DNA of 64,000 nt from Craterostigma plantagineum. Its lineage: Eukaryota; Streptophyta; Magnoliopsida; Lamiales; Linderniaceae. The translations under genes were made by a program, and so were the position numbers. The stretch lies in assembly GCA_027422505.1 (NCBI GenBank), contig JAPQWV010000338.1:372001-436000 (forward strand), written 5' to 3'. This document shows, in pieces, positions 52,397 to 64,000 of this stretch. How positions within the stretch are numbered: the first letter of the stretch is position 1; each line of letters opens with the position of its first letter. Under the pieces are notes generated by a model. That model saw nothing but the letters and a program-made list of their open reading frames with translations, had not been told where the DNA came from and did no database searches.

Positions 52397-55300
52397 CTAA
52401 ACTCCTTCATATGAGTTTGATTGAGCCGGAGGACGTCGTCCTTCTTCATCATAAGTGACATTGTCGCCCGCAACATCGCCACGCCAGCTTCTCCCCTGAA
52501 AATCATATCCAACATGACACTTATTTTGAAACACTGATGACCGATAAATAAAATGCAACATTCATGAGAACTTACTCATTTTGTCTTCTGAACTCGCGAC
52601 ACCAACCAGCTGGCCAGCTCTTGCCCTTGTTAGGCATGCGTTTTATCAGTCTCAGCTCCTAGAAAATAGCCGGGATTACGATCCGAAGTTTGTTGATGTC
52701 GTCGGCGATATAGCGCCACTCGAAGCCAGCAGGCGCATCGGAGTCGTAAATCGTGAACTCCTTTTTTGATACATCAACAACGAACAACGCTCATCGACCT
52801 CGCGTACGCATGGGGATGGCAACTTGGGTTGCAAGATCCCACGACCTGCTCTTCCAATCTTCCTCTTCTCCGCGCACGAATGGGAGCAATCTCTTGAAGC
52901 TTTTCCCACATGGCTTCCCGACTAGGTTTAGCACCCCTCGCTCATCGACGAGCGTCTTAAACCTAGTGGGCATGTACGCGACTGAACTCGCAACCGATTT
53001 GCTAACTTTCTGCAAGTTGACGATCCCAGCGAGGCATTCATCGACGTGCTGCAATAAAATATAGATCGTTTTTCAACACATTTTGGGTAAAGGTGACGAA
53101 AGGTATTTGGTAATTCATATGTACCATCTCATCGAGTGGAATACCCTCAGTCGCATGGTTCAGGAGCCATCCAGGGTCGTGTTGTTGTAGCTTTCCGTCG
53201 ATTTTTGCGCCGGTAATCTTCATGAGTTGCAAAAGAGTACTCTCGACTTGTGGCCAGAGTTTGGTTGCCTTGTACTGGATATGCCGCTCGAACGCCGAAA
53301 GCTTTGGAGCTTTGACTGTATTGGTCGAGAGGAAATCGGTGAACGGCGTCATGTGGTACCAAGATGGCTTCTTCGTCCGCTCAGGGGTCTTCTCTCTCAC
53401 GATGCCTTTTCCTTTGCCGGGCACTTGGTCAGAAGCCGAAGCCTCGGCGTGCGTATCCAACTGATCGTCGTCCTCTGGAGGCTCAGCGTGCGTCTCCAAC
53501 TGATCGTCGTCCTCTGGAGGCTCGGTGTGCGTCTCGACCTGAGCGTCCTCCTCCTGAACATCGGCGTACGTCTCGACCTCCCAATGCGCGACCTCGTGAA
53601 CCCCGAGACCGTAAGCGCCTATCCACGACGATGGGACCATCTCATCTCTTCTCTCTGCCTCTTCGCCGGTCCATTCCGGTTGGACATAGTCTCCGTAACG
53701 GGAATGCGCCCATTCCGACGGACTGTGACCATCCCATGCCTCCTGGCTCGGACAGCCATCCGGTCCCATGTACGATGTGTTCCATCTCTCATCGTAATCT
53801 ATACAAGAAAATCCAAAAATAACTAGATATTATTTTTCATGTCCTTAAGTATAAAAACTTACCGTAACCCCGTTCGGCGTGTGTATCGTGCGATCCACCT
53901 CCAAACTCGCTTGTTTCGACATGTACATCGTAAATAGTAACTTTTCAGTAATCTGCACAACTAATTAAAAAATTAATTATAAAAAACTTACTCTAACGAG
54001 GTTCGGTAGGCGGAGTGCGCGATCCAAACCCAAATCTGCTCGCCAAGGACTGAACCGAGTTCCCCAACTCCCTGAGGTTGTCGCCCCACGATCGCATTTG
54101 GCTCCAATGTTCCTCGTACGCATCCCACCTTCTCTCGTTCGTCGACCAACGTCGACCCTCATCCTCTCGTAACTGTTGGAATTGCGTGTCAAGTGCGTCG
54201 AATCGCCCAAACATGTTGGTGAAGTTTTGATCCACACGACTCGACCAGTCCTCGAAGCGTGCCTCCGAGGCGAAACCATGTCCACTCGATGGACCCGCCC
54301 CTGGAGTTGCATGAAAGTCGTGCTCGTGCGGCTGTTCGGGGATGTCGTCGTCGCGACGGCTGTGCTTTCTGGTGGACTACCTCAGCTTCGACATTCTGCC
54401 GGCTATGGCCCTCGCCACGATGGCGGTGTCCCGGGAGCACCTAACCTCCACTCCCTGCAGGAGTAGAAACGTCACACGATCGAATGGCTCGTGTGATGGC
54501 CCAACGTCCAAGACGCTGTCCATATAGTACGCTGCCTCCAGCTCGTCCGCTGACGGCACTATCAACCCTAGTACATGGTGGGACTTGTCAGCGGCCTCTG
54601 CGACGCTCTTCAAAGTCGGGCAATTCCTGCGACCCCACTCCTTCGTCCGCCACCTGAGCAGGCGTGGTGTGAAATCTTCTTCTTTACGCACCGCATAGAC
54701 CTTTGCAACGCCCGGGATGCACTCATAAGCTAGTATCTGAATACAAATAACACAAAAATATTACCAATTTACTTATATGTAAAAACAAGGTATGCAAAGA
54801 AGTTTAATAAGAAATCACCTGAACTGGCTGTACGAACCCACTTATCAGCCACTCCCGTGGGTTCTCCCGTAGATTTTTCTTAACAGCGCGTATGACATCC
54901 TTGAAAGCCTCGCTGCCCCAAGGATACTGCGAGAAAGCAAACCTGCCTTCAGCGAGGTAAAGGACCCAGGAACTGACGATGGTCCTTCTTGGACCTTCGA
55001 GGTAGCAACACCGCGGTGGCGAAGTAGACGTCCGCCAACTTGAGCTTCTCGAAGTCGACACGTTCCTCGTCGCCAGCCAACTCCTCCAACGCCTGCTTGA
55101 CGTTCGTCAGGCGAATTGTTGATCTAGCGCCAAAATGCCTCCTCGTGAATGCTTCATCGCTTGTCACCGCCGGTGTCGCGGCTGCAAACTTGAGCCCGGT
55201 GATTAGGCAATACTCCGATTTTGAAAATTAAAGTGGTTTTTTGCCAACAACCATCCACAGCTCTTCGCGGGTGTGCAGTGCCGTCTGCCTCTGGATGAGG

Positions 55301-55470
55301 TACCACAGCAACTGAATCGAAGGGCGGAAGTCCGGCTCGGCCATGACAAGGCGGCCAAACGGACTCATCGTTAAGGCACTGTCTTATCAGCGGCCGGCCT
55401 TGCCGTATAGCGAGGTCACCGTAGGACGACAATCAGAAACTTCGGCACTTGTGCCCAACTGCTTCTTCAT
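52397..55470 (-). pseudogene. Degenerate DUF1985 + Ulp1-like gene, copy B
   Basis: Same structure as 29004-32075. Additional damage: the Trp of the GRWALF motif is TGA here (near 52791), and one extra base lies in the GGCCGGCC context near 55396. The acidic 14-residue repeats are slightly more uniform (DDDQLDTH for DEDQLDTH). It cannot make an active protease. Confidence 0.6.
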
Positions 55471-55549
55471 CACAACCTAATTTATACGTAAAACACAGTT
55501 TAGCCAATTACTTGGTATGAATATTGAAAATCGAAAACACTTATGCACA

Positions 55550-55990
55550 TATGGGCAGGGGACCGCATCGCATATGCTGACAGTCAAGCACATATGCGAA
55601 TGAGACCCCTGCGCATGAGCAGGGGACCTGTGCGTATTTTCAAGGGACCTGTGTGTGTTTTCACGGGACCTGTGCGTATTTTCACGGGACCCGCCCATAA
55701 GATGATGGACTAGGCATGTGTCCCCTGGCTATAAGCGCGGGTCATTGATTTTACGTGCGGGTCCCCTGATCGTAGCGCGCGGGTCCCGTGTTGTTCATCA
55801 CGGGCGCAAGGTCACGAGACCCACGCGCTACGAGTAGGGAACCCGCTCGTTATAACCAGTACCACGCTTATACGCAGTGGACCCGTGCTGGGACCATCAT
55901 TTTATGGGCGGGTCCCGTGAAAACGGGCCTATTCAGTTCAATTCTAAGCACGGTACTATGCTTATCAGCATAGGTCCGCACCGAATTAGG
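55550..55990. repeat. GGGTCCC-rich array, uninterrupted, copy B
   Basis: This corresponds to 32155-32340 plus 33313-33560 of copy A, joined without the hAT element. It shows the original length of the array, about 440 bp, from hairpin to the AATTAGGGTTTGC end. Confidence 0.75.
55732..55739. other. Empty hAT target site in copy B
   Basis: A single TAAGCGCG occurs where copy A has the word on both sides of the 960-bp element. There are no extra bases or footprint, so this looks like the pre-insertion state rather than an excision. Confidence 0.93.
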
Positions 55991-56666
55991 GTTTGCTGCG
56001 TTAATTGAAGAAGACGCAGAGTAGAAAAAATACCTTCTGGGTGTTCGCGCTGATTGCCATTGTCGATTTACGCTCTAGGACTGGGTTTTACTTGCACAGA
56101 ATAGTTGGACTTGCAGAGAAACGATTTGCAGGGCGTTTTGTGTGCAGGAGAAAAACGATTGAATGAATTGAAAGTTAAAGTGGTGGTTTTCAAATGCTTT
56201 TTTACTTTTACTGTTCCATCACGGGTCAGTTACTTGCAATTAAACCTGAAAACCCTTTAATGTAATACCACTTTATGTTGATTACATAACTAACCTAATT
56301 AAATTAAATTAAATACCATAGCAATATCTATATTTTTTAACGGAACTAAATATTATATTATAAAACATAGTTAATTTAAAATACAGTACTAATTATATTA
56401 TCAGGGTCACGTACATCAATAATAGCATATCTTGATAAAATTATTAAATAATTTATTCTACCATTCTCGCCCTTCTCCACCAACCGGAGCTTGGTCGAGA
56501 TCCTTATGCACGGCGTCGTTTCGGACAACCTCGATCCAACCTGGGCCTTGGATCACTTTGCTCTCAGCCTTGTCATCGTCGTTTCGGACAGCCTCGGGTG
56601 CTTGTCCTTCGATCACTTCGCTCATACCATCGTTGTCGTCGACCTCGAGAGCATCGTCGTCGCCGT

Positions 56667-56821
56667 TTAGGATCTGTCGATCTCGGCCACGATCCACACC
56701 CTCCTTTGGGAGAGGTCGACGCCGAGGTCGGCCTCTAGACGGCGACGGCCGTGGTAGTCCAGGGATCCGAGTGACGGACGATTTCGTGGAGGCGGGCGAC
56801 TATTTGGGCGTCCGTCAGCAT
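56667..56821 (-). pseudogene. DEK_C-like domain fragment, copy B
   Basis: Same fragment as 34245-34389 with one additional C near 56700. As a result the second half reads GVDLSQRRVWIVAEIDRS to a TAA, a better fit to the family's end. The frame break between the two halves (TAG after TTTAVAV) is shared with copy A. Confidence 0.55.
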
Positions 56822-56931
56822 TCTTCCTGTTTTGTTTCTGAGATTATTTAAAAATGTTAGATGCTGTGTGTTTGATAAATCCAAGCCTTATATAGCTTGC
56901 AAAACGCCGTAAGAGCTTCCCAAAACCATAA

Positions 56932-57232
56932 CATATAGCGCAGGACCAAGTCTAGTCCACGGGACCCAAGCTCTAGTGCGCGGGACCCAAGCTCTTGTGC
57001 ACGGGACCCAAGCTCCTGTGCGCGGGACCCAAGCTCTTATGTGAGGGCCCATGATCTAATGGGCCGGCACTAATGTGCGGGGACCATGCACTGATGCGCG
57101 GGTCCCGTGAATTTATGTGCGGGTCCCGTGAAGTTAAGTCCGGATCCCTTGAATTTATTCGCCGCACTAATGTGGGGTCCCATGATGTAACGCGCGGGTT
57201 GCCTGCTTTCAAGTAGGGTTCCCGGATCAACT
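56932..57232. repeat. GGGACCC tandem array, copy B
   Basis: Duplicate of 34500-34800 with single-base changes in several units. 57233-58142 matches the non-coding stretch 34801-35710. Confidence 0.75.
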
Positions 57233-58142
57233 GGAAGTAAATAAAAATGAACATGTTCGGCCTTCCAAACTGGAATTTCGAAGCTTTGAGAACCCATTGG
57301 AAGGGTTTAGAACTGAGAGTTACAAATTTAGATGGTTATATTCAAAATACGACCCGGAAAAATACTTACACTGAAGCGTGAGGTTCGAATCTTTCGTTCG
57401 CCGAGGACTTTCCAGTGTTCCTTCGCCAGTGAAGAAGCTGATACGAGGTCGGGGAATTTTTCTTAAGGACGATGATGAAGAAGAAGAATAATTAGGTGAG
57501 GTGGAATGAAGGCTTTCTGCCGCAAAATGGACGTGCAGCTTTTAATTCATTTTAGGCGTTGTATTATATTTTTGTTTTTTTTATTTTTTTATTAATATTA
57601 AGGGATTAGAAGAAGATGATTAAGTGTTAATTAAAAAGAGTGCTATTGACCAAAAAAATAAGTCAAGAGTGCTATTTTTTTAAACTTGACCACGTCAAAG
57701 GCTATTTTTTAAAAAGACCCCGATTTGAGGATAGATTTGCAAGCCGCCAAATGGTTTTTGGCTCCGTGTTTTAACATCGGTAATGACTGCAATTGGGAGG
57801 CGATGAGTGATGGCTTCTGTTTGCTAGGCATCTTGAATCATCGTTGGGGAAAATTGTAGTCGGTTGGTATCTGTTTGATGACGGTTCGATGATAGTAATG
57901 AATTATAATTTAAAAAAACTAGAATTACCTATGTGTTAATTTTCGTTATTGGGCCTAAACGTTTGGCTCACTTAAGATGAGATTTTGCACATATAAATTG
58001 ATGGGTTCCATCCCTAAAACTAATTGGTTGTAGGTGGAATAGCCTATCAACTTATAAGCTACTCATTTTCTTTCCAATTATACGATGGAACACATGTGAC
58101 TATTAGGGCTATCTATTTTAACAGTGTTTGATGCCTTATCTC

Positions 58143-58895
58143 CATAGTTGTAAAATGCGCTCTAGGCGCCCGCTATGCGCCATCAACCATGGCGAATATG
58201 GCTTAGAGGCGCTTGTTATGCACCATCACCATGGCGAATATGGCTTAGACGGCTAAATAATCGTCCAGGCGATTAATCGGCCACTATTCGGATTACTCGG
58301 CCCACTAGTCGGCCTAGTCGACCGATTAATCGGCATAATATTTTAACTAGAAAAAGCCCACCAAAAGCCCAACAAGTATTTAACCAAACAGAAAGCCCAC
58401 TAAACCTTTGTATGCATTTATATATGTAATGTTTCAAGGTTATTTCTACAACATATTCGGTGTGGGATAGCAAAAAAGTAGGCAATATAAACATATTACA
58501 CTATTTTGTCGGTTTATCTTTGAAAAGAAGAAATAAATATTGATATTATATTCATTCAACATTAATTATAGCTTTAAAATTTGGTATCACATTTTCGGTA
58601 TTGATAGTCATATTTCTACCATTTTTTTTTTTGCAAAACTCCAATTAGATTCTTTATTAAATTATATATCTATTTTACTTACGTTTTGTTTTGTGATTGA
58701 CATCATGTTTAAATAGATTTAATGTACATTAACTTTCATAATGTTTACATATTTCATATGTATAAGCCTAAATAATAATAAAATACATATACCGCATAAT
58801 TTCCGCGTAGAAACCGCCTAGGCCTCGCCTAGACGGCCTAGGCGCTAGGCCCCCCTCGGGTGCCTAGGTAGCGCCTAGCGCTTTTTACAACCTTG
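58143..58895. mobile_element. hAT-type MITE, copy B
   Basis: Same ends and CTTATCTC flanks as 35711-36464, one base shorter. The 58904-59502 stretch to the right is the same AT-rich non-coding sequence as in copy A. Confidence 0.88.
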
Positions 58896-59501
58896 CTTAT
58901 CTCTAATTAAGTTGAATTGAATTTATCCTAAATACTAGTGTGCGTAATGTGGAAAATATTGGGTTTTCTATTGACAATTTTAGATTAATAGCTTTAGAGT
59001 CTAAAAACGTTTAATTGGTCATTCGTATCGGTACTTTGAAACCTTGCTTTCGAACAACAGTGAAACAGTATTGATTTAAGATTTGTTAGCGAAGCGAAAA
59101 TTTTGCACATGTATTTTTGCACATTCACGCTAGTTTTAATATATAAATATATTTAATATGATTAGTTTAATTGAAAATTTTTAATAATATAATTTAAATC
59201 TTATATATTATTTATTATTTAAAAATAAAATTTTCTTCCCGAGTTATCCGCACTCAACCGGTTATAGAGATGCACAATAGATTTGGAAATTAAGTACCAC
59301 ATAAACACGTGATATGATACGTTAATATACATATATAGGGTACATATAGTAAAAATGGTACCAACAACTAAACAGGTAGTTATGTGCAAAAAACTTTATT
59401 CTACGAGGAACCTCTATATAAGTTTTTCTAACAAGATACTGAACCGATAAAGTTTTATTCTGTTGAGAAATTAAGTGTAGATACACCTTATTGTTGACCT
59501 T

Positions 59502-61191
59502 TTTGGTCCATATATGTTAGAGAGTTTTGATGAACGTTGTAATTGTAATGACATTAGGTCTATAAAATAAGCAATTCGATTTGGGACAAATAAAATGTCT
59601 AAGTTCATGATAATGTTCAACCATGCATTGCTAATGAGATGAAAATTGTTAAAGTGTTGAATATTTGAATTCCGTGTGATTTTGTGATGATTTGATGGAA
59701 CTAGGTGATCGCATGTTATAGACAGTCCATGAGATAGGATATATCGTTCTGTGCTATATATGGAAATAATGCATGAGATATCCTACTGAGTTATAAAAGG
59801 AAAATATGCTGTTTATATATGGAAAGTGATATATCCGTTGATACTTGTTTATTCCTGGACGAAAATCACTTATGCGATTCTTGCATGCTTTCCACTGTAT
59901 TTAATGTGCAATATTGAATTAATATCTTTCCTTGTGCTGATTGGATTATTATATTAAGGAAAGATTTGATTTGATTGACTTTATGGATAAAGTGCTCCTA
60001 TATGGTATGTGGTATAACGGGTGATAGCTCTGAAATAAGGAAAGTTGTGCCATGATGTGATAAATCGATTTAAGTAAGCTCTGATATGACTTGTGTGCTA
60101 AACATGGTAAATATATTGATTAAATGCTATGAGCTGTACATGGAAAACGTGCTGATGCCTTGCTATCTTGTGTGCCATATTTGGAAAGTAAATCTGGATT
60201 GACTCGTTACTAGGAACTAATAGCAGGGAATAACTTATGGAAAGTTCCGATATGGAAAATATATGCGAAGTGGTTGAATATGCTTGAGAACGAAATTGAG
60301 CTTTTATATGGAATATAATCATGCTTTAATGTTCTATATGACCGTTGTGATGATTTATTAGAAGCATGATTTATATGGTATGATTGACTCGAAAGCTACA
60401 TGGAAACTATGCTTGATTTGGTGATTATTGTTTGATATGACTTTCCATGTGAAGTGCTATTAGAAAATATATGAGCAGCACTTTAGATTTTCGAAGTACA
60501 GAGAATTTGCGAATTTAAGCCAACGAGAGATTTTTTAGCAGAGAGATACTAAGAGATTCCTGAGCCATTCACTTGCGATAGCTTTCTGCCTTACTGAGCG
60601 TTAACTTGCCTATCCATCACTGAGCGAGTGATTTATCCGATATTCCATCATCCCCTGCCATATATTCTGTCTTCGGACGTGTTGTCTTCGGACGTGAGCA
60701 ATACCAAGGAGGCAAGGTTGACGTTTACGCACACGTGAAGGGAAGGACAAGTCCGGGGGCCCTTCGGTAGCGAGCTGTGTCTGTCGGGATCAAAGAGATT
60801 CCGAGGAACGAAAATCGGCGTGTGGTAACCTAGTAGTGTCTAGTGTTCGACTTGTTTCGGTTGTGTATTGGGCTAACCAATCAGTTTTGTATCCAGCTAC
60901 GGTGCATTATAGTGATTGGTTGAACTCTTGGGAAGCAAATCCCAAGGAGAGGAGTAAACCCCAGTTGGGGATATAACATCTATAAAAATCCTGTCTCGCA
61001 TTTACTTTTCAGTAATTTCGTTATCACTGTGAGACAGACCCGAAACACATCCGACGGTACTAGGATATAACAGGCATACTCGTCCCATTATTATTAGGCA
61101 TATCTAAGTCACCACACTAAGGATTTGTGAAAAGAAGCATAAAATTTTATAAGCCTAATTCACCCCCCTCTTAGGCACATTTATATCTTCA
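59502..61191 (+). repeat. 5' LTR of the copia element, copy B
   Basis: Duplicate of 37072-38760 and ends ...ATCTTCA before the primer-binding site. The left border is as uncertain as in copy A. Confidence 0.5.
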
Positions 61192-61193
61192 TT

Positions 61194-61205
61194 TGGTATC
61201 AGAGC
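61194..61205 (+). other. Primer-binding site of the copia element, copy B
   Basis: TGGTATCAGAGC, complementary to initiator tRNA-Met, immediately after the LTR. Confidence 0.9.
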
Positions 61206-61250
61206 GAGTTACTCAAACGACGGGCCTAACAAGCCTGAGTTAAAGATCTA

Positions 61251-63023
61251 ATGGCTTCTTCGAATTTTGATGTTTTGCAGAAGGACAATCCCATTCTAGG
61301 CCACCACTCTTCGATGGAACAAACTATGCTATATGGAAAAGTCGTATGAAGGAATTCCTGCTTGCTACTGACTATGACCTGTGGGATATCATCACGACTG
61401 GACCTTACAATCCCAAGAAGGCGGATGGAACTCCAAAGAAAGGTTCGGAGTACGATGCAACAGACAAGCGAGGAATATCCTTGAATGCCAAAGCTAAGAA
61501 CATGATCGCCTGCGCGCTTACAAGAGAAGAATACAATCTTGTGAGTTCATGCGAATCTGCCAAGGATATGTGGGAGATGCTTCAAGTCACACATGAGGGA
61601 ACCACTCGAGTTGTACAAGAAAGAATAGCCCTCTTAACTCACCAATACGAGCTGTTCAAAATGGAGGACAACCTAACCGTAAGCCATATGTACGCGAGAT
61701 TCATGAACATCATCAATCAAATGTTCTCGTTGGGAAAGAAAATACCAACGGTGAGAAAGTGTGGAAAATACTGAGATCTCTTCCAAGAGAATGGAATCCC
61801 AAAGTAACTGCCATCTACGAAGCAAAGGACTTGGACGAACTTTCCGTGTCAGAACTAATCGGATCTCTTACCACGTACGAGATGACTCAGATCCCCATCA
61901 AAGAGAAACCAACCGTCCGAAATCAACCAAACATTGCCTTTAACACCGAACAAGAAAACGTTTCAGAAGGTGAAGAAGAAACTGAGAGGAACTAATGGAG
62001 CAGATTGCCATGCTGACCAGAAGGTTTGAAAAGTTTCGGATGAGAAGGAAGTTCAAGGGAAACTCCAAGTTCCAACCTAGGAACAAAGGAATATCGTCAT
62101 CCGGGAACAACATGCAAAAATGTTTCAAGTGCAACAAGCCAGGCCACTTCGCCTCAAACTGCCCGATGGAAAATGGTGACAAAAGGTAAAGAAGCAGAAA
62201 GCAATGGTCACTAACTGGGAAGAGGCCGAAAGCGAATAAGAGGAAGATCTCGCCTACATGGCCAATGATGATGATTAGGTATCTTCTTCATCCACTATTA
62301 AGAAAATTCTCTTTCTAAATGAATTATATGCTAGGCAAGATGAATCTCATGATAACGCTTCCTCAGTTCCTGAAGTAGATGAAAAAGAAGAGATGTTTGA
62401 AATTATTCAAAATGCAGAAAGAATGATTAAGTCGCTCAACTCACAAGTAAAGAGTCTGATTAGGCAACGAGATGACGTAGCTAGAGAGAAGCATCAAACA
62501 GATCTAGAAAATGAGCGTTTGAAAGCCGAGTTAGAAACTCTTAAGGGAGAGAAAGTCTTGTGTAATTGCAAAAGCTTAGGAAGCAAGAAAATATATCTAG
62601 AGACATGTCTGTCCTTAAGGATTTCCTAGAAGAAAAATCTCGCACAAATGATAGACTTTTTGTAGGACAACATAATCTCCACATGATACTCAGTTTTCCT
62701 AGACATGTTGGAATTACAGGGATAGGATATTCCACAACACCTAAGCATGCTGCACCCTCACAAGATATTAGAAAGCCTAAATGTTTTTCATGCGGCCGTC
62801 ACGGTCATTATGCTAACCACTGTTTCTTGAAGAAAGCTGATAAAACTAGATATATCTGGAGGCCAAAGCAGATTCCTAAGAATCAAAGTTCTAACACTGG
62901 CGCGCCTGTGTTTGTGAGATCACAATCTGTGACAGATGATATATCATGTGTTAACAGGAGTTATTTTACCACTGACCTTTTAGGACCCAATCGAAGTTGG
63001 ACACCTCAGAAAAGAAATGATTC
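61251..63023 (+). pseudogene. Copia gag and gag-protease linker, copy B
   Basis: Same protein as at 38820 but with different lesions. One T is lost near 61276 (start of gag), one A near 61749 and one G near 61985, while the first zinc knuckle (CFKCNKPGHFASNC) is intact here. The stops after the knuckle and the second knuckle (CFSCGRHGHYANHC) are shared with copy A. Confidence 0.85.
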
Positions 63024-64000
63024 ATGCAGGTACAAAGAAGAAAATCCAGCAAAAAGAACAAGTGGTACCTCGACAGTGGGTGTTCCCGCCATATGACAGG
63101 TGATATCAGCAAGTTTGTGTCGGTGAAAGCCTATGATGGAGGATATGTCTCCTACGCCGGCAACACTAAAGCTAAGATCATTGGGGTTGGAACTGTTGGT
63201 AACACTTTACATACTACTATAGATGACGTATGGTTAGTTAAGAATCTAGAACATAATCTCATCAGCATTAGTCAATTATGTGATAAGGGTCATACCGTAA
63301 CCTTTGAAAATGATAAGTGTATTGTTAGAAACAACGATAAGGTACTGTTTAGTGCATCTAGGGATAGGAATATTTATTGCATAACTCTTGATGATATCAC
63401 TGACCAGAACGTCAAGTGCTTAGCAGTTACACAGGATAACACCTGCTTATGGCATAGACGCTTAGGACATGCCAACATGGAATTACTGTCTCACATCACA
63501 AGCAATGCACTGGTGCGAGGTGTTCCTGACATAAAATTCGTCAAGGACAAAACATGCAAGGAATGCCAAATGGGCAAGCAGACCAAGACATCGTTCAAGG
63601 CAAAACATGTGATATCCACATCCAGACCTCTGGAATTACTGCATCTCGACCTTTTTGGTCCTGTCCAGACGATGGCTCTGCGAGGTAAAAGATATGCCTT
63701 TGTTATCGTTGATGATTACTCCAGGTATACTTGGGTGATATTTCTTGCACATAAGAATGAGGCACTAGATAACTTTGCATCGCTAGTTAAGAGACTTGAA
63801 AATGAAAACGAAACAAACTTATGTAGGATACGCAGTGATAACGGACTGGAATTTGATAGTAAGTCATTTGCATCATTCTGTGATCAGTACGGATATAGTC
63901 TTAACTTCTCTGCCCCTATAACTCCTCAACAGAATGGCGTAGTTGAACGTAAAAATAGGGTATTACAGGAAATGGCTAGATCTATGTTACATGAGTATGA
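63024..64000 (+). CDS. Copia protease and integrase, copy B, runs off the window
   Basis: Same domains as 40595-41553. The protease site reads DSGCSRHMTG here (Tyr to Arg relative to copy A), which is the commoner form in copia elements. The Trp before LWHRRLGH is Cys. The integrase continues past the copy A breakpoint (63982) with MLHEYE, so the element is uninterrupted here. The rest lies outside the window. The ORF is part of an element already damaged in gag. Confidence 0.88.
   Translation, partial: MQVQRRKSSKKNKWYLDSGCSRHMTGDISKFVSVKAYDGGYVSYAGNTKAKIIGVGTVGNTLHTTIDDVWLVKNLEHNLISISQLCDKGHTVTFENDKCIVRNNDKVLFSASRDRNIYCITLDDITDQNVKCLAVTQDNTCLWHRRLGHANMELLSHITSNALVRGVPDIKFVKDKTCKECQMGKQTKTSFKAKHVISTSRPLELLHLDLFGPVQTMALRGKRYAFVIVDDYSRYTWVIFLAHKNEALDNFASLVKRLENENETNLCRIRSDNGLEFDSKSFASFCDQYGYSLNFSAPITPQQNGVVERKNRVLQEMARSMLHEY

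Larger units (their letters stand above)
44266..63982 (+). repeat. Large direct duplication, copy B
   Basis: Matches copy A from 20871 to 41553, without the hAT element. The right border is where copy A breaks: here the copia integrase continues normally at 63983. The left border lies in retroelement-derived sequence that continues leftward into the Athila-like gag instead of the MULE. Confidence 0.95.

Noticed and set aside
55732..55739. Copy B as a site from which the hAT element excised
   Set aside because: There is one unaltered TAAGCGCG and no footprint, so it is more simply the pre-insertion state.

Overview
This is nuclear DNA of a flowering plant, probably a eudicot. It is a repeat-dense intergenic block with no ordinary single-copy host gene that I can defend. 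The evidence is the plant-type transposon families present: a Tat-lineage Ty3/gypsy element, Ty1/copia elements, a plant LINE, Mutator-like elements (MULEs) carrying Ulp1-type proteases, and hAT and other small TIR elements. There are also spliced exons with GT/AG borders and long AT-rich non-coding stretches. No rRNA, tRNA, CRISPR or bacterial-type operon is visible.

Layout. 1-8875: a decayed Tat-lineage Ty3/gypsy retrotransposon on the minus strand. It has gag, protease, RT, two RNase H domains, integrase, a 64-bp minisatellite and an antisense extra ORF; its 3' LTR lies left of the window. 8904-10991: a decayed minus-strand gene with a plant-mobile-domain-like region and the beginning of a Ulp1-like region, cut by the LTR. 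11100-12770: a 217-bp tandem array. 13.8-17.1 kb: retrotransposon remnants. 17113-18800: a spliced Ulp1-type cysteine protease gene with an intact catalytic triad, lacking its 5' end. 19020-24720: a MULE with inverted ends and a broken transposase, interrupted by retrotransposon-derived sequence.

The dominant feature is a near-identical direct duplication of about 20 kb. Copy A is 20871-41553 and copy B is 44266-63982. They are separated by 2.7 kb of unrelated filler carrying an Athila-like gag ORF. Each copy holds the transposase C-terminal half, a MITE, GGGTCCC-rich arrays, a LINE, a degenerate Ulp1-like gene, a DEK_C-like gene fragment, a hAT MITE, and the LTR plus gag/protease/integrase of a copia element. 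Copy A alone carries a 960-bp hAT element with an AP2/ERF-domain fragment inside it. Copy B keeps the matching empty site, so that insertion came after the duplication (or the two copies are alleles).

How the parts relate: the window is a nest of elements inside elements. The Ulp1-like genes and captured exons (AP2, DEK_C) sit between arrays sharing a GGGTCCC core, the arrangement expected of gene-carrying MULEs such as Kaonashi (Arabidopsis) and CUMULE (melon). Most coding sequences are broken. The exceptions are the Ulp1 gene at 17.1-18.8 kb, the LINE ORF2 of copy A, and the Athila-like gag ORF. Many differences between copies are one-base homopolymer changes, so residual assembly error or uncollapsed haplotypes must be kept in mind.
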